From Dinghuibacter sp964544695 (GTDB taxonomy: Bacteria > Bacteroidota > Bacteroidia > Chitinophagales > Chitinophagaceae): a stretch of 64,000 nucleotides of DNA. The stretch spans positions 70,258 through 134,257 of the forward strand of contig CAZJDB010000250.1 of NCBI GenBank assembly GCA_964544695.1, given 5' to 3'. The translations under genes were made by a program, and so were the position numbers. The notes under the pieces were generated by a model, which saw only the letters and a program-made list of their open reading frames with translations, was not told the DNA's origin and ran no database searches. Shown piece by piece: positions 35,586-44,027 of the stretch. Every line of letters starts with the position of its first letter. The stretch's first letter is position 1.

Positions 35586-36103
35586 TGGGGCGCTATATTC
35601 ACATGGAAGTTAAAGAAAGGATTCTTTATTTTATCCATTACCCTTACCCACATGCCCACCAACATTTCGGGCCCCCTCGCGGTCACGATGTCCCCCAGGT
35701 CCATCATGTTTTTTTCTTCCCACCCGAATTCCATCAGGAGGATCTTTACCCTGGCTTTGGCATCCGCGTCGTTGCCGCTCAGGAAAACGGTATGGTTTCC
35801 GGGGATGGAACGGGGATGGATCATCACCGGGCAAGCCATCGTATTAAGCGATTTGACCACCCGCAGCCGCGGGAAAGCCGCCTGTATTTGTTCCCCAAGG
35901 GAATCGGTATTGCAGACGAATAGAGAGGGCGGGAATCCCTTGGACATATCCAGGGGGTTCGTCACGTCGATCAGGACCTTTTCCGTATTTGCTTTGCTGG
36001 CGGCCACATCCCTGGTCCCCATAATAACCTGGTGTCCCAACTGAACCAGCCGCCCGGCGATGCCCTGACCAACCGAACCGGTACCTAAAATAGCGATTGT
36101 CAT
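35582..36103 (-). CDS. NADPH-dependent F420-reductase-like protein with an internal deletion
   Basis: This 173-residue Rossmann protein begins TIAILGTGSVGQGIAGRL and continues with VIMGTRDVA, exactly as the NAD(P)-binding F420/NADP oxidoreductase-like family. Family members then have roughly 45-55 residues forming strands 3-4 before KVLIDVTNPLD; here the sequence jumps from GTRDVAASKANTE straight to KVLIDVTNPLD. The rest (PPSLFVCNTDSLGEQIQ, FLSGNDADAKARV, DLGDIVTARGPEML) is well conserved. The total is about 40 residues short of the usual 210-225. The Rossmann core is therefore damaged and activity is doubtful. It lies beside an HxlR remnant, its usual regulator. Confidence 0.75.
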   Translation of the reverse strand: MTIAILGTGSVGQGIAGRLVQLGHQVIMGTRDVAASKANTEKVLIDVTNPLDMSKGFPPSLFVCNTDSLGEQIQAAFPRLRVVKSLNTMACPVMIHPRSIPGNHTVFLSGNDADAKARVKILLMEFGWEEKNMMDLGDIVTARGPEMLVGMWVRVMDKIKNPFFNFHVNIAPQ

Positions 36104-36158
36104 ATACTATATTTTTTATAGCTCCGAAAGTAAGTATAGTACCTCGCGCCTGAAAAAG

Positions 36159-36405
36159 GATAAAAAACGTTTCGCCGAATTGCGCAAATTGATGCCCCAG
36201 ATCACCGAGCGCATGCTAAGCATCCAACTGAGACAATTGGAGGAGGACGGGATCGTGCAAAGGCAGGTTCACTCCACCAAACCCCTGAAGGTGGAGTACT
36301 CCCTCACCGAATTCGGCAGGACCCTCATTCCTTGTGTTGAACGAGATAGCCAAATGGGGGCGCTTCGTGGGCACCACCAAGGGGAAGATCACCCTGAATT
36401 CGTGA
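36159..36405 (+). pseudogene. HxlR-type regulator remnant, truncated and frameshifted
   Basis: The frame encodes FAELRKLMPQITERMLS then QLRQLEEDGIVQRQV and VEYSLTEFGRTLIP, a clear match to the winged-helix part of HxlR regulators. The region before it (about the first 40 residues, including the usual GGKW segment) is missing. After LIP an extra T near 36333 shifts the frame; the next frame then reads VLNEIAKWGRFVGTTKGKI and stops at 36403-36405, which is the normal family ending. HxlR genes often stand divergent from the reductase family encoded next door, so the pair appears to be decaying together. Confidence 0.8.
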
Positions 36406-36434
36406 ACCCCGGCCCGCAAGGCCGGCGGCGTGAC

Positions 36435-38762
36435 TTACTCCTCCGCGGAAGGTCCGTCCGGCCTGCCGGCTCCGTTCCGCGGATCGGTCTTTGCCTTCAG
36501 AAGGTACTCCTTGGGAGGAGTCCCCCCTTGCAGATTTTTGACGAAATAATCCCAGCGCCTCCGCATCATATAGGAAGAGTAGGGACCATATCCATGCGGA
36601 CTGTTGGGGAACACGATCAGGTCGTAATCCTTATTCGCCCGCTCCAGGGCTTCTACCACCAGGAGCGTATTTTCAGGCGGGACATTGTTGTCCATGAGGC
36701 CATGCGCCAGCAACAATTTCCCCTTCAGGTTCTTGGCCAGGTTCTCGTTCCCCTGCGCCGCATAGTCCGAATTGGAAACAAGGCCATCGTAGCGCTCACC
36801 CCAATCGTCTTCGTAATTGCGGTTTTCGTGGTTGCCCGATTCGGAAATGCCGACCTTGAAGAAATCGGGGTAGCGGAACATGGCACCTGCAGTGGCGAAG
36901 CCGCCTCCCGAGTGTCCCCAGATCCCAACCCTGTTGGTATCGATGTAGGAATATTTTGCCGCCAGTTGGCGGATGCCGGTTACCTGGTCGGGCAACGTAT
37001 TCTCCGCCATATTTCCATAGCTCATATCGTGGAAGCTCTTGGACCGCCAGGGATTGCTGGTCCCTTCGATCGCCACGACCACGAATCCAAGTTCGGCCAG
37101 GGCCTGGTTGTCGCCCCTGGATGCGGTAAAAGACCAGTTGCCCCCGACGCTACCCCCCTGGGGTCCGGGGTATATATAATCCACGATGGGATATTTCTTA
37201 TTCGGATCGAGGTGCGTGGGCGTCCACAATAGTCCGTATATGTCGGTCGTCCCGTCATGCGCTTTCACACTAAATACCATGGGTGGTTTCCAGCCCGTAG
37301 CCACCAGCCTCGACACGTCCGTTTTTTCCAACGTATTCAGCAGCTTCCCATCCAGGTTGCGCAGGACTGTGACCCCCGGAACATCCGGTTTCGAATAGGT
37401 ATCGATGAAACACGTTCCATCCGGGGAGAGGGTAACGACGTGATTGCCCTCTTCCGGCGTGAGGATGCTGAAGTGCTGGCCGTCGAATCCAATCTTGCAA
37501 AACCGTCCATAATAGGGGTTCTCCTTAGATAGGCCGTCAGCCATAAAATACAACTCCCGCTTTTTCTCATCCACCCTCAACAGGCGCGTAACCACCCAGT
37601 CCCCTTTGGTAATTTGGTTTTTGACTTTACCACTGGCCGCATCATACAAATACAGGTGTCCCCAGTTATCGCGTTCCGAGTACCAGATGAATTCCCCGGT
37701 CTTCGGCAGGTATCTCCAGTTGATAGAGCCCTGCCCCGATTCGTATTGGGTAGGCACCGTTTCCTCGAAAATCTCTTGTACCTGTCCCGTGGCCGCATCG
37801 GCGATGCGCACCTTTTCATCCTTGTGGTCCCGGGAAGTGGAAACAAAGGCCAATTGGCTGCCATCCGGGCTCCAGTTCACGTCGTCGAATACGCCGCTGC
37901 TGGAAATGTCGTCACTCAAGGTAGCGCGGTGAGGATCCGGGGGAATCTGGAAGCGGATCACCCTGGGCGTGTCCACGTTGATGATGACGCGTTGGATGGT
38001 TATGATGTCCTTGTCCCCCGGTAAGGGATATTTCCAGGCCTTTAAGGTCGGTTTGCCTACATTGGTGGTGACCAGGTACATGTCGCTCACGTTTCGCTGG
38101 TCTTGTTGAAACGTGGCGATTTTTTTGGAGTCCGGGGACCACATCAATATGGCAGCTTCGCTGTTTTTCCAACCCGCGTTATCCGTCGCATATCCAAAGT
38201 CCTTTACCCCGTCGGTGGTCAATTGAACCTCCTGGCCGCCCTTCAAATCGCGGACCCAAAGGTTGTAATCGCGTATGAAAGCGCCCCATTTACCATCGGG
38301 TGAAGCCACCACGTCACGACCCCTGCGACGTCCTCCGCCCCCCGGAGCGCCATCCGCTGCGGTGCATTGATACGTTCCGAGATCGCATTTCCACCCCTTC
38401 CCATCCGCCATGAAGGTGATTGACTTCCCGTCTTCTGAAAACTCGAAGGTCTGGAAGGGAAGGCGCTCCGCGGTGTATTGATTTCCGCTGGCCGTGGAAA
38501 GCGCCGCCGCCAGCTTTTGCTGGTCGAAAGCCGCCATCATCGTCTTTTTGGCCGGATCGACCAGTATGAATTCGCTTCCACCCGGGTTCAAATCCCTGTA
38601 CCAAAAGCGATCACCGGGCAGCCAGTTCGGGCGGACATTCGCATGGTCCACCAAAGGTTCGGTATTGTAGGTAAGCCTGCTTTCGGCAAGCTCGTAGTCT
38701 TGTGCAGTGGCGCAAATTGCCACGGCCGTCAGGCAGGTGGTTAGAAGGGCTTTATGCATCAT
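36435..38762 (-). CDS. S9 dipeptidyl peptidase IV-like peptidase
   Basis: This 775-residue secreted protein has a signal peptide ending CATAQ. The N-terminal beta-propeller has DPP-IV-like features (FWYRDLNPGGSEF at the start, MWSPDSKKIATFQQD, EFIWYSERDNWGHLYLYD). The C-terminal alpha/beta-hydrolase has the nucleophile Ser in IWGHSGGGFA (about residue 617), an Asp in AHGLMDNNVPPEN and a His in FPNSPHGYG. It would remove dipeptides from peptides in the periplasm. The start may be either of two adjacent ATG codons. A remnant regulator lies just beyond its 3' end. Confidence 0.93.
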   Translation of the reverse strand: MMHKALLTTCLTAVAICATAQDYELAESRLTYNTEPLVDHANVRPNWLPGDRFWYRDLNPGGSEFILVDPAKKTMMAAFDQQKLAAALSTASGNQYTAERLPFQTFEFSEDGKSITFMADGKGWKCDLGTYQCTAADGAPGGGGRRRGRDVVASPDGKWGAFIRDYNLWVRDLKGGQEVQLTTDGVKDFGYATDNAGWKNSEAAILMWSPDSKKIATFQQDQRNVSDMYLVTTNVGKPTLKAWKYPLPGDKDIITIQRVIINVDTPRVIRFQIPPDPHRATLSDDISSSGVFDDVNWSPDGSQLAFVSTSRDHKDEKVRIADAATGQVQEIFEETVPTQYESGQGSINWRYLPKTGEFIWYSERDNWGHLYLYDAASGKVKNQITKGDWVVTRLLRVDEKKRELYFMADGLSKENPYYGRFCKIGFDGQHFSILTPEEGNHVVTLSPDGTCFIDTYSKPDVPGVTVLRNLDGKLLNTLEKTDVSRLVATGWKPPMVFSVKAHDGTTDIYGLLWTPTHLDPNKKYPIVDYIYPGPQGGSVGGNWSFTASRGDNQALAELGFVVVAIEGTSNPWRSKSFHDMSYGNMAENTLPDQVTGIRQLAAKYSYIDTNRVGIWGHSGGGFATAGAMFRYPDFFKVGISESGNHENRNYEDDWGERYDGLVSNSDYAAQGNENLAKNLKGKLLLAHGLMDNNVPPENTLLVVEALERANKDYDLIVFPNSPHGYGPYSSYMMRRRWDYFVKNLQGGTPPKEYLLKAKTDPRNGAGRPDGPSAEE

Positions 38763-38798
38763 AAGGCGGGGAAGGTACTATTAAAAAATCTTGTCTAG

Positions 38799-39263
38799 TT
38801 AACCCCCTGGATATTGAATCGACCGCCCATACCTGAGGAGGACCACCCCGGGGGACATTTCAACAGCATCCAAAAAACGCAATGAAGTCTTCACTTTGTC
38901 GCTAAGCCTGGGTCCCGAACCTGCCAGGACCGGCACCGCCTTGAGCCGGGCCACCGCATCCAAATCGCTTTCGATGCGTACATTTCGCCAATTCGTGTCT
39001 GTCAGCGTTTTCGAAATTACCACCTTCTCCGCCCGGTCCAGCTCGTCGGCCAGGCGCAGTAGGGCGGGCGACCCTTCCCGGCTCCTGGCCACGGCCGGCC
39101 AAAAAGCCTCGAACAGATGATACGTTTTACGTCCCAGTATAATCGTTTGGATTCCAATCAACATCCGGGCCATAAAATCGCTCCAGTCATCCCCCGGCAC
39201 GTATGCGTCGTGGCCGCAAAAGCCATCAGGGCTAATAGCGAGGGATAAGATGAGTTTTCTCAT
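38799..39263 (-). CDS. RibD/dihydrofolate-reductase-like protein with probable internal deletion
   Basis: This 154-residue protein starts MRKLILSLAISPDGFCGHD and has TIILGRKTYHLFEAFWP, as in the RibD C-terminal/DHFR-like family. It then has NWRNVRIESDLDAVARLK directly joined to AVPVLAGSGPRL. In family members about 25-30 residues (the GKDILIFGG-type loop and the LIDEY helix) come between these parts, so an in-frame deletion is likely. The ending VEMSPGVVLLRYGR is normal. The loss removes part of the NADPH-binding face. It is 32 nt from the divergent GH43 gene. Confidence 0.7.
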   Translation of the reverse strand: MRKLILSLAISPDGFCGHDAYVPGDDWSDFMARMLIGIQTIILGRKTYHLFEAFWPAVARSREGSPALLRLADELDRAEKVVISKTLTDTNWRNVRIESDLDAVARLKAVPVLAGSGPRLSDKVKTSLRFLDAVEMSPGVVLLRYGRSIQYPGG

Positions 39264-39280
39264 ATGAACATCAAAATATA

Positions 39281-39288
39281 TACTTTTG
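39281..39288 (+). promoter_or_regulatory. Perfect -7 box TACTTTTG, 7 nt before the GH43 ATG
   Basis: The box matches TAnnTTTG exactly. Only seven bases (CCCCGAT) separate it from the ATG at 39296, and the whole divergent gap is 32 nt, so the mRNA should have almost no leader. Confidence 0.5.
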
Positions 39289-39295
39289 CCCCGAT

Positions 39296-40231
39296 ATGCA
39301 ACCCAAACATCTCCTTATTCTTATCCTTCTCCTGTTCAATTGGCAGGTATTGTTCGCCCAGCACAACCCCGTCTTCCCCGGTTGGTATGCCGACCCCGAA
39401 GGCATCAAATACGGTGACACTTATTGGATATTCCCAACCTATTCCGCTCCTTATAACGACCAGGTATTTTTTGATGCCTTTTCCTCACGTGACCTGATCC
39501 ACTGGGAAAAACACCATGACATCATTGATACCTCCGCCGTCAGGTGGGCCCACCGGGCCTTATGGGCGCCTTCCGTCCTGAGCAAGGACGGGAAATATTA
39601 TTTCTTTTTTGCGGCAAACGATGTCCACCAGGGAGAGATCGGAGGTATCGGCGTTGCGGTAGCCGACAAGCCGGAAGGTCCCTACCAGGACCTCCTGGGA
39701 AAGCCCCTCCTCGGTGAAATTTTCAATGGGGCGCAACCCATAGATCCTTATGTCTTCAAAGACAAAGACGGCTCCTATTATATGTATTATGGAGGTTGGG
39801 GCCATTGCAACGTCGTCCGGTTGAAAGACGATTTCAGCGGAATCCAGCCCCTTCCCGACGGATCCTTATACAGGGAGATCACCCCCCAGGGATATGTGGA
39901 GGGCCCCTATATGCTCTACCGGAACGGATATTATTACTTCATGTGGTCCGAAGGAGGTTGGGGAGGACCGGACTATAAAGTGGCATACGCCATGTCCACT
40001 TCACCTTTTGGTCCCTTCAAACGCCTGGCTACCGTCCTGGAGCAGGATCCCGCCATCGCCACGGGAGCGGGACATCACTCCGTGATCTATTCTCCCCAGG
40101 ATGGTAAATACTATATCGTCTACCACAGGAGACCCCTGGGAGAGACGGGTGCTAACCAGCGGGTAGTCTGCGTGGATGAGCTGTTCTTCGACGCGCAGGG
40201 ACATATCCAAAAAGTGAAAATGACTAAATAA
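39296..40231 (+). CDS. Glycoside hydrolase family 43
   Basis: This 311-residue secreted enzyme has a signal peptide ending VLFAQ. The five-bladed propeller shows the three GH43 acidic residues: Asp33 in WYADPEG, Asp150 in PIDPYVF and Glu202 in GYVEGPYML. The family acts on arabinosyl, xylosyl or galactosyl substrates; subfamily and linkage cannot be told here. It stands alone on the plus strand, with an 8-nt overlap with the convergent NRPS gene. Confidence 0.92.
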   Translation: MQPKHLLILILLLFNWQVLFAQHNPVFPGWYADPEGIKYGDTYWIFPTYSAPYNDQVFFDAFSSRDLIHWEKHHDIIDTSAVRWAHRALWAPSVLSKDGKYYFFFAANDVHQGEIGGIGVAVADKPEGPYQDLLGKPLLGEIFNGAQPIDPYVFKDKDGSYYMYYGGWGHCNVVRLKDDFSGIQPLPDGSLYREITPQGYVEGPYMLYRNGYYYFMWSEGGWGGPDYKVAYAMSTSPFGPFKRLATVLEQDPAIATGAGHHSVIYSPQDGKYYIVYHRRPLGETGANQRVVCVDELFFDAQGHIQKVKMTK

Positions 40232-42848
40232 GCCGCCCGTCGATCAGCTTTTGCAAGGCTACGGCTACTTCCCGGTCATGGGGTGGTTCCAGAAAGGTTT
40301 TATGGTCCCCTGCAGCTTCGATCACATGAATCCCCTTCTTCATATAGGGTTTCCAACCCAAGTACTGGCGGTCGAAGACATAATATATCCTTTCCTTGAC
40401 CCTGAATAACTCCAGGACATCTTCTTCGTTGGGTATCAGTTGGTATTTTAGCCTGGCTTGGTTCATCCTGACCTTGAGCTTTTCCCTGAACCCACCTTCC
40501 TCATTTTTCATGAGGCGCAAGAGCCGCAGGAGCTGGCGGGACCTGACCTGTAACACCAACCCTTGATACCGGGCTGCCTTCAGGGGCTGCTGGAGGAAGT
40601 TCTGCAATAAGAACAAGGCCTTGGTAGGCTGCCTTTTCGCCTGGTACGCCAACATCTGCATCAAGCCGTCCTTCGGCTGGATATCGCCCGCGTACGAATC
40701 GAACATCGCCAGTAATTTAATTTCCTTGCCCAAAGCCCGCAACTGCCGGGCCATTTCAAACACGATGGTCCCTCCCATGGAATAACCTACCAGGAAGTAG
40801 GGTCCGTCGGGGTTATGTTTAAGAATTTCGGTTACGTACAGGTTCGCTAAATCTTCTATGGTATCCATGGGTTCCTGGCCCTCTTCGAGTCCCCAGGCCT
40901 GGATCCCGAAAATGGGTTGATCGGGATCCATATAAGCCGCCATCGAGTGAAATACCATCACGGTCAATCCTATGCCGTGCACGATGTATAATGGGGGTTT
41001 CCTGCCCGAAGGCTTGATGGGGACGAGGGGGCCCATGGAGGGCCTTTCTTTGGATTCCAGGAGTTTGCTGAGTTTCCGGATCGTAGGCGCATGGAACAAG
41101 GCGGACATGGGCAATCGGATACCGGTCCTTTCCTCCAATAGGGTCATCATTTCCAGGGCCACGAGGGAATGGCCGCCCAACTCAAAAAAATCATCCAACA
41201 CGCTGGTTTCCTCCAGGTCGAGCACCTCACACCAGATCCCAGCCACCAATCTTTCCATATCTGTGGTTGGAGCCTCATAGTGGCTTCCGTGACCCGTTTT
41301 ATCAGATAAACCCAATAATGCCTTCTTATCGATTTTTCCGCTGACGGTCAGGGGCATTTCTTCGATCAACACGAATATCCCCGGCAGCATATACGTGGGG
41401 AGGTAGGTCTTTAGCTTTTGCCTCCAGGCAGCAATTTGCTCCCGGGAAAAGCGCACATCGGTTGCAATATAAGCCACCAATTGTTGGTCATCGGGCCTGT
41501 CTTCCTTCAACAGGACCACGGCATCCTTGACTCCTGGCTGGTTATGCAGGTGGTATTCGATCTCTCCAAGCTCCACCCTATGCCCCCTGATCTTGATTTG
41601 TTGGTCCAGCCTTCCCAGGAATTCAATATTCCCATCCGGCATCCTGCGACCCATGTCCCCGGATCTATACAGGTGTGCACCTCCGGAGTGCGAATAAGGA
41701 TTCGTCACAAATCGCTCCGAGGTCTGTTTCTCCAAATTGATGTAACCTCTGGCTAACCCTTCCCCTGCGATACAGATTTCTCCCATCATGCCATCGGGTA
41801 CAATGCCCATGTTGGGGTCCAGGATATATACCTGGGTATTTTGTAAAGGGGTTCCAATCGTAACCGGTCCGTTACCCGGTAAGATTTTGGCCCCTGTTGC
41901 ATATATGGTCGTTTCCGTGGGGCCGTACAAATTGTATACGGACCCGAAGCATGCGCACAGTTTATCCGCCAATTGCCTGGTCATTGCTTCCCCTCCACAA
42001 ATGGCCTTGATGTCCAATAACCCGGTCCAACCCGCGTGTAACATCATTTTCCAGGTGACAGGCGTTGCTTGCACCACCGTGATCTTCTCCGTCCTGATGA
42101 TGTCTACGATGGACCGGCCATCCCGGGCAACCTCCTTATCAGCAAGCACTACCTGGGCCCCGGTAAACAGGGGAAGGAACATCTCCACGACGGCAATATC
42201 GAACGCAATCGTCGTCAAGGCCAATACCCGGTCGTCCTCCCGGATGCCGGGCATATGCAACATCCCTTGAAAAAGGTTGACCACGCTATGGTGTTCCACC
42301 ATTACCCCCTTTGGTCTACCGGTGGACCCTGAAGTATAAATAATGTAGGCCAGTTCCGAGCCGGACACGTCAACCCCAGTCCATTCGTGTGTTTCTTCCC
42401 AGGCCGTTTCAAGAAGGACCTCCTTGAATTGTCCATGAAAAAGGCCGCCCCATTTACGGGAGGTGAGGAGCATCGCAGCTCCGGAGTCGTCCAACATGAA
42501 GCCGATGCGTTTTGCCGGAAAATCAGGATCGAAGGGAACGTACGCCGCACCCGTTTTCCAAATGGCGAGCAGGGCAACGACCATATTGAGGGATCGATCC
42601 AGAATAACACCAATGCGGTCGCCCTTAAGAGCGCCCTGGCGGACAAGGAATGCCGCAACACGGTTCGATCTTTCTTCCAACTCCCCATATGACAATGATT
42701 GCCCCTTGAATCTCAGGGCGACCCGTTCAGGGTGTTGCCTGGATCTCTCGCTGATGATCTTGTGGAGAAGTTTTTCAGCAGGTGCTTCAGAGCAGTCGAC
42801 ATAAGTCGATCTGTCTTCATGGTTATATCCTTCGAACACTGATAACAA
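40224..42848 (-). CDS. Single-module NRPS: adenylation-thiolation-thioesterase
   Basis: This 874-residue protein has three domains. The adenylation domain (about 30-510) carries core motifs YTSGSTGRPKGVM, YRSGDMGRRMPDG, IKIRGHRVELGEIE and Lys505 in SGKIDKKA. The carrier domain (about 530-595) has DDFFELGGHSL with phosphopantetheine Ser561. The thioesterase (about 615-874) has VGYSMGG (Ser690), FDSYAG (Asp717) and a late GDHKTF His. Pocket residues read by eye are Asp217, Ile218, Val221, Gln260, Ile283, Gly285, Leu307, Ile315, Tyr316; I cannot name the substrate. There is no condensation domain. The frame has no ATG: TTG 42848 or GTG 42839 is the start. Confidence 0.93.
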   Translation of the reverse strand: MLSVFEGYNHEDRSTYVDCSEAPAEKLLHKIISERSRQHPERVALRFKGQSLSYGELEERSNRVAAFLVRQGALKGDRIGVILDRSLNMVVALLAIWKTGAAYVPFDPDFPAKRIGFMLDDSGAAMLLTSRKWGGLFHGQFKEVLLETAWEETHEWTGVDVSGSELAYIIYTSGSTGRPKGVMVEHHSVVNLFQGMLHMPGIREDDRVLALTTIAFDIAVVEMFLPLFTGAQVVLADKEVARDGRSIVDIIRTEKITVVQATPVTWKMMLHAGWTGLLDIKAICGGEAMTRQLADKLCACFGSVYNLYGPTETTIYATGAKILPGNGPVTIGTPLQNTQVYILDPNMGIVPDGMMGEICIAGEGLARGYINLEKQTSERFVTNPYSHSGGAHLYRSGDMGRRMPDGNIEFLGRLDQQIKIRGHRVELGEIEYHLHNQPGVKDAVVLLKEDRPDDQQLVAYIATDVRFSREQIAAWRQKLKTYLPTYMLPGIFVLIEEMPLTVSGKIDKKALLGLSDKTGHGSHYEAPTTDMERLVAGIWCEVLDLEETSVLDDFFELGGHSLVALEMMTLLEERTGIRLPMSALFHAPTIRKLSKLLESKERPSMGPLVPIKPSGRKPPLYIVHGIGLTVMVFHSMAAYMDPDQPIFGIQAWGLEEGQEPMDTIEDLANLYVTEILKHNPDGPYFLVGYSMGGTIVFEMARQLRALGKEIKLLAMFDSYAGDIQPKDGLMQMLAYQAKRQPTKALFLLQNFLQQPLKAARYQGLVLQVRSRQLLRLLRLMKNEEGGFREKLKVRMNQARLKYQLIPNEEDVLELFRVKERIYYVFDRQYLGWKPYMKKGIHVIEAAGDHKTFLEPPHDREVAVALQKLIDGRLI

Positions 42849-42900
42849 TTAAGTAAGAGCCTTAAAATATAATGCCAAATGCAAGGTTCACATCTACAAT

Positions 42901-43578
42901 TTACTTTATTTGAAGGACATTCATGTGCATTTCGGATCTTATTTCAAATGAAAGATTTTCGTAAAGTTTTATAGCCTTTGTATTCTGCCTTCTGACATGG
43001 AGAAAGGGAATTTTTCCTTGAGAAACAATCCTGGTGGCCTGATAAAGGGTTAAGGCCTTTCCATAACCCTTGCCCGTATACTCAGGGTGGGTACATACGG
43101 CGCTCACCTCCAGATACGGCTCCGGATGCATCCTTCGGCCTGACATGGCAATCAACTTGTCGCCTTCGAAAATGCCGGCATAATGTCCGAATTCAATGGT
43201 CCTTTGAAGGAAAGGGCCGGGGTTGGTTATACCCGTAAGTGCCAGCATTTGTGGAATATCCACCTCACCCAGGGGTACTATGGGCGCCTCCATCTCTTGA
43301 ATTTGAGCAGGTCGCCTTATCATTTGTAATATGACCTCATGCTGAAGCGATTTCCAGGAATCCGGGACCCTTATATCCTCTGCAGTGACGGTTACCATCA
43401 CACTTTTGGCAGGCAGCATGTCCGCCAATTGGGAAAAGGAAAATTCGTCGTAGATCTTCAATCCGGCAAATGGGGAAACCTCCCTGACAAAATATCTTAC
43501 CGATTCATTACCCAGGGAGAGGTACCGGTTTCCGGAAATCAGTGCATGGTAGATAGGGTTATCCAGCAAGTGTGACAT
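42901..43578 (-). CDS. GNAT N-acetyltransferase, FR47-like
   Basis: The ATG at 43578 shares its A with the stop codon of the upstream small frame (TAATG) and gives 225 residues; a frame start at 43626 is less likely. The C-terminal half has the acetyl-CoA site VSAVCTHPEYTGKGYGKALT, followed by FLHVRRQNTKAIKLYENLSF, typical of FR47-like acyltransferases. The N-terminal half is a divergent GNAT-like fold. It ends 52 nt before the NRPS start, in the same direction, so it may acylate or protect the NRPS product, but general resistance or metabolism is also possible. Confidence 0.82.
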   Translation of the reverse strand: MSHLLDNPIYHALISGNRYLSLGNESVRYFVREVSPFAGLKIYDEFSFSQLADMLPAKSVMVTVTAEDIRVPDSWKSLQHEVILQMIRRPAQIQEMEAPIVPLGEVDIPQMLALTGITNPGPFLQRTIEFGHYAGIFEGDKLIAMSGRRMHPEPYLEVSAVCTHPEYTGKGYGKALTLYQATRIVSQGKIPFLHVRRQNTKAIKLYENLSFEIRSEMHMNVLQIK

Positions 43579-43793
43579 TACTGTGGCTCCTCCATTTTTA
43601 TCTTGAACCGCATGACGGCCGCGCAAAAGCTCCAGAAATAATTAGTCCCTCCGACCGTAGTATTTTGAACAGTTAGGGGAACCTGTGCGCAGACGCTGGC
43701 AGGGGAGGTAAAACCGGGCGTGACCAATCCTTGTGAAAAGAGGGGAAGGGTGGGAAACAGGAGAATCAAGCAGAGGAAGCGGCCCTGGTACAT
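43578..43793 (-). pseudogene. N-terminal remnant of a secreted Bacteroidota surface protein
   Basis: This 71-codon frame (ATG 43793) has a normal signal peptide (LCLILLFPTLPLFSQG). About 25 residues follow in the style of the beginning of large secreted repeat proteins (LVTPGFTSPASVCAQVPLTVQN, GGTNYFWSFCA). The sequence then becomes unrelated and stops where the acetyltransferase gene begins. The parent was probably a long type IX-exported protein cut by deletion. A box TATTTTTA lies 6 nt before its ATG, so it may now only supply the promoter and start for the downstream operon. Confidence 0.5.
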
Positions 43794-43816
43794 CACAAGT
43801 AAAAATAAAAATTCTA

Positions 43817-43980
43817 TTATGATTTAAAAATCAGCCATTCCCTTGCCCCGGATGCCTTATTATATTCCAGAATACCCCCTCTCATGCCTACATAAATCAA
43901 ATTGCCCTTGATCAATATAGGCTAAGGGGTATTCCCTGCGCCAAAGTCGTCAGGCTCCAAAAGGCTAATGGAAAAATTAG
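43817..43980 (-). pseudogene. Short coding remnant with internal stop, possible propeller-type repeat
   Basis: On the minus strand one frame reads DDFGAGNTP, a TAG at 43922-43924, then PILIKGNLIYVGMRGGILEY and NKASGAREW before a double stop. The pattern GNLIYVGxRGG is like a beta-propeller blade of sensor or surface proteins. With a stop in the middle and no start it is a relic at best. The 5' limit is unclear, and the remaining gap to 44027 shows no gene. Confidence 0.35.
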
Positions 43981-44027
43981 AACGCGCGGGGGGCTGATCA
44001 AGGTGAAAAAGTACTATATTCAAAAAT

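Noticed and set aside
36180..37232. A 350-codon plus-strand frame
   Set aside because: Only its first 60 codons resemble a protein family (HxlR). The rest is the reverse of the S9 peptidase gene and has no homology-like features.
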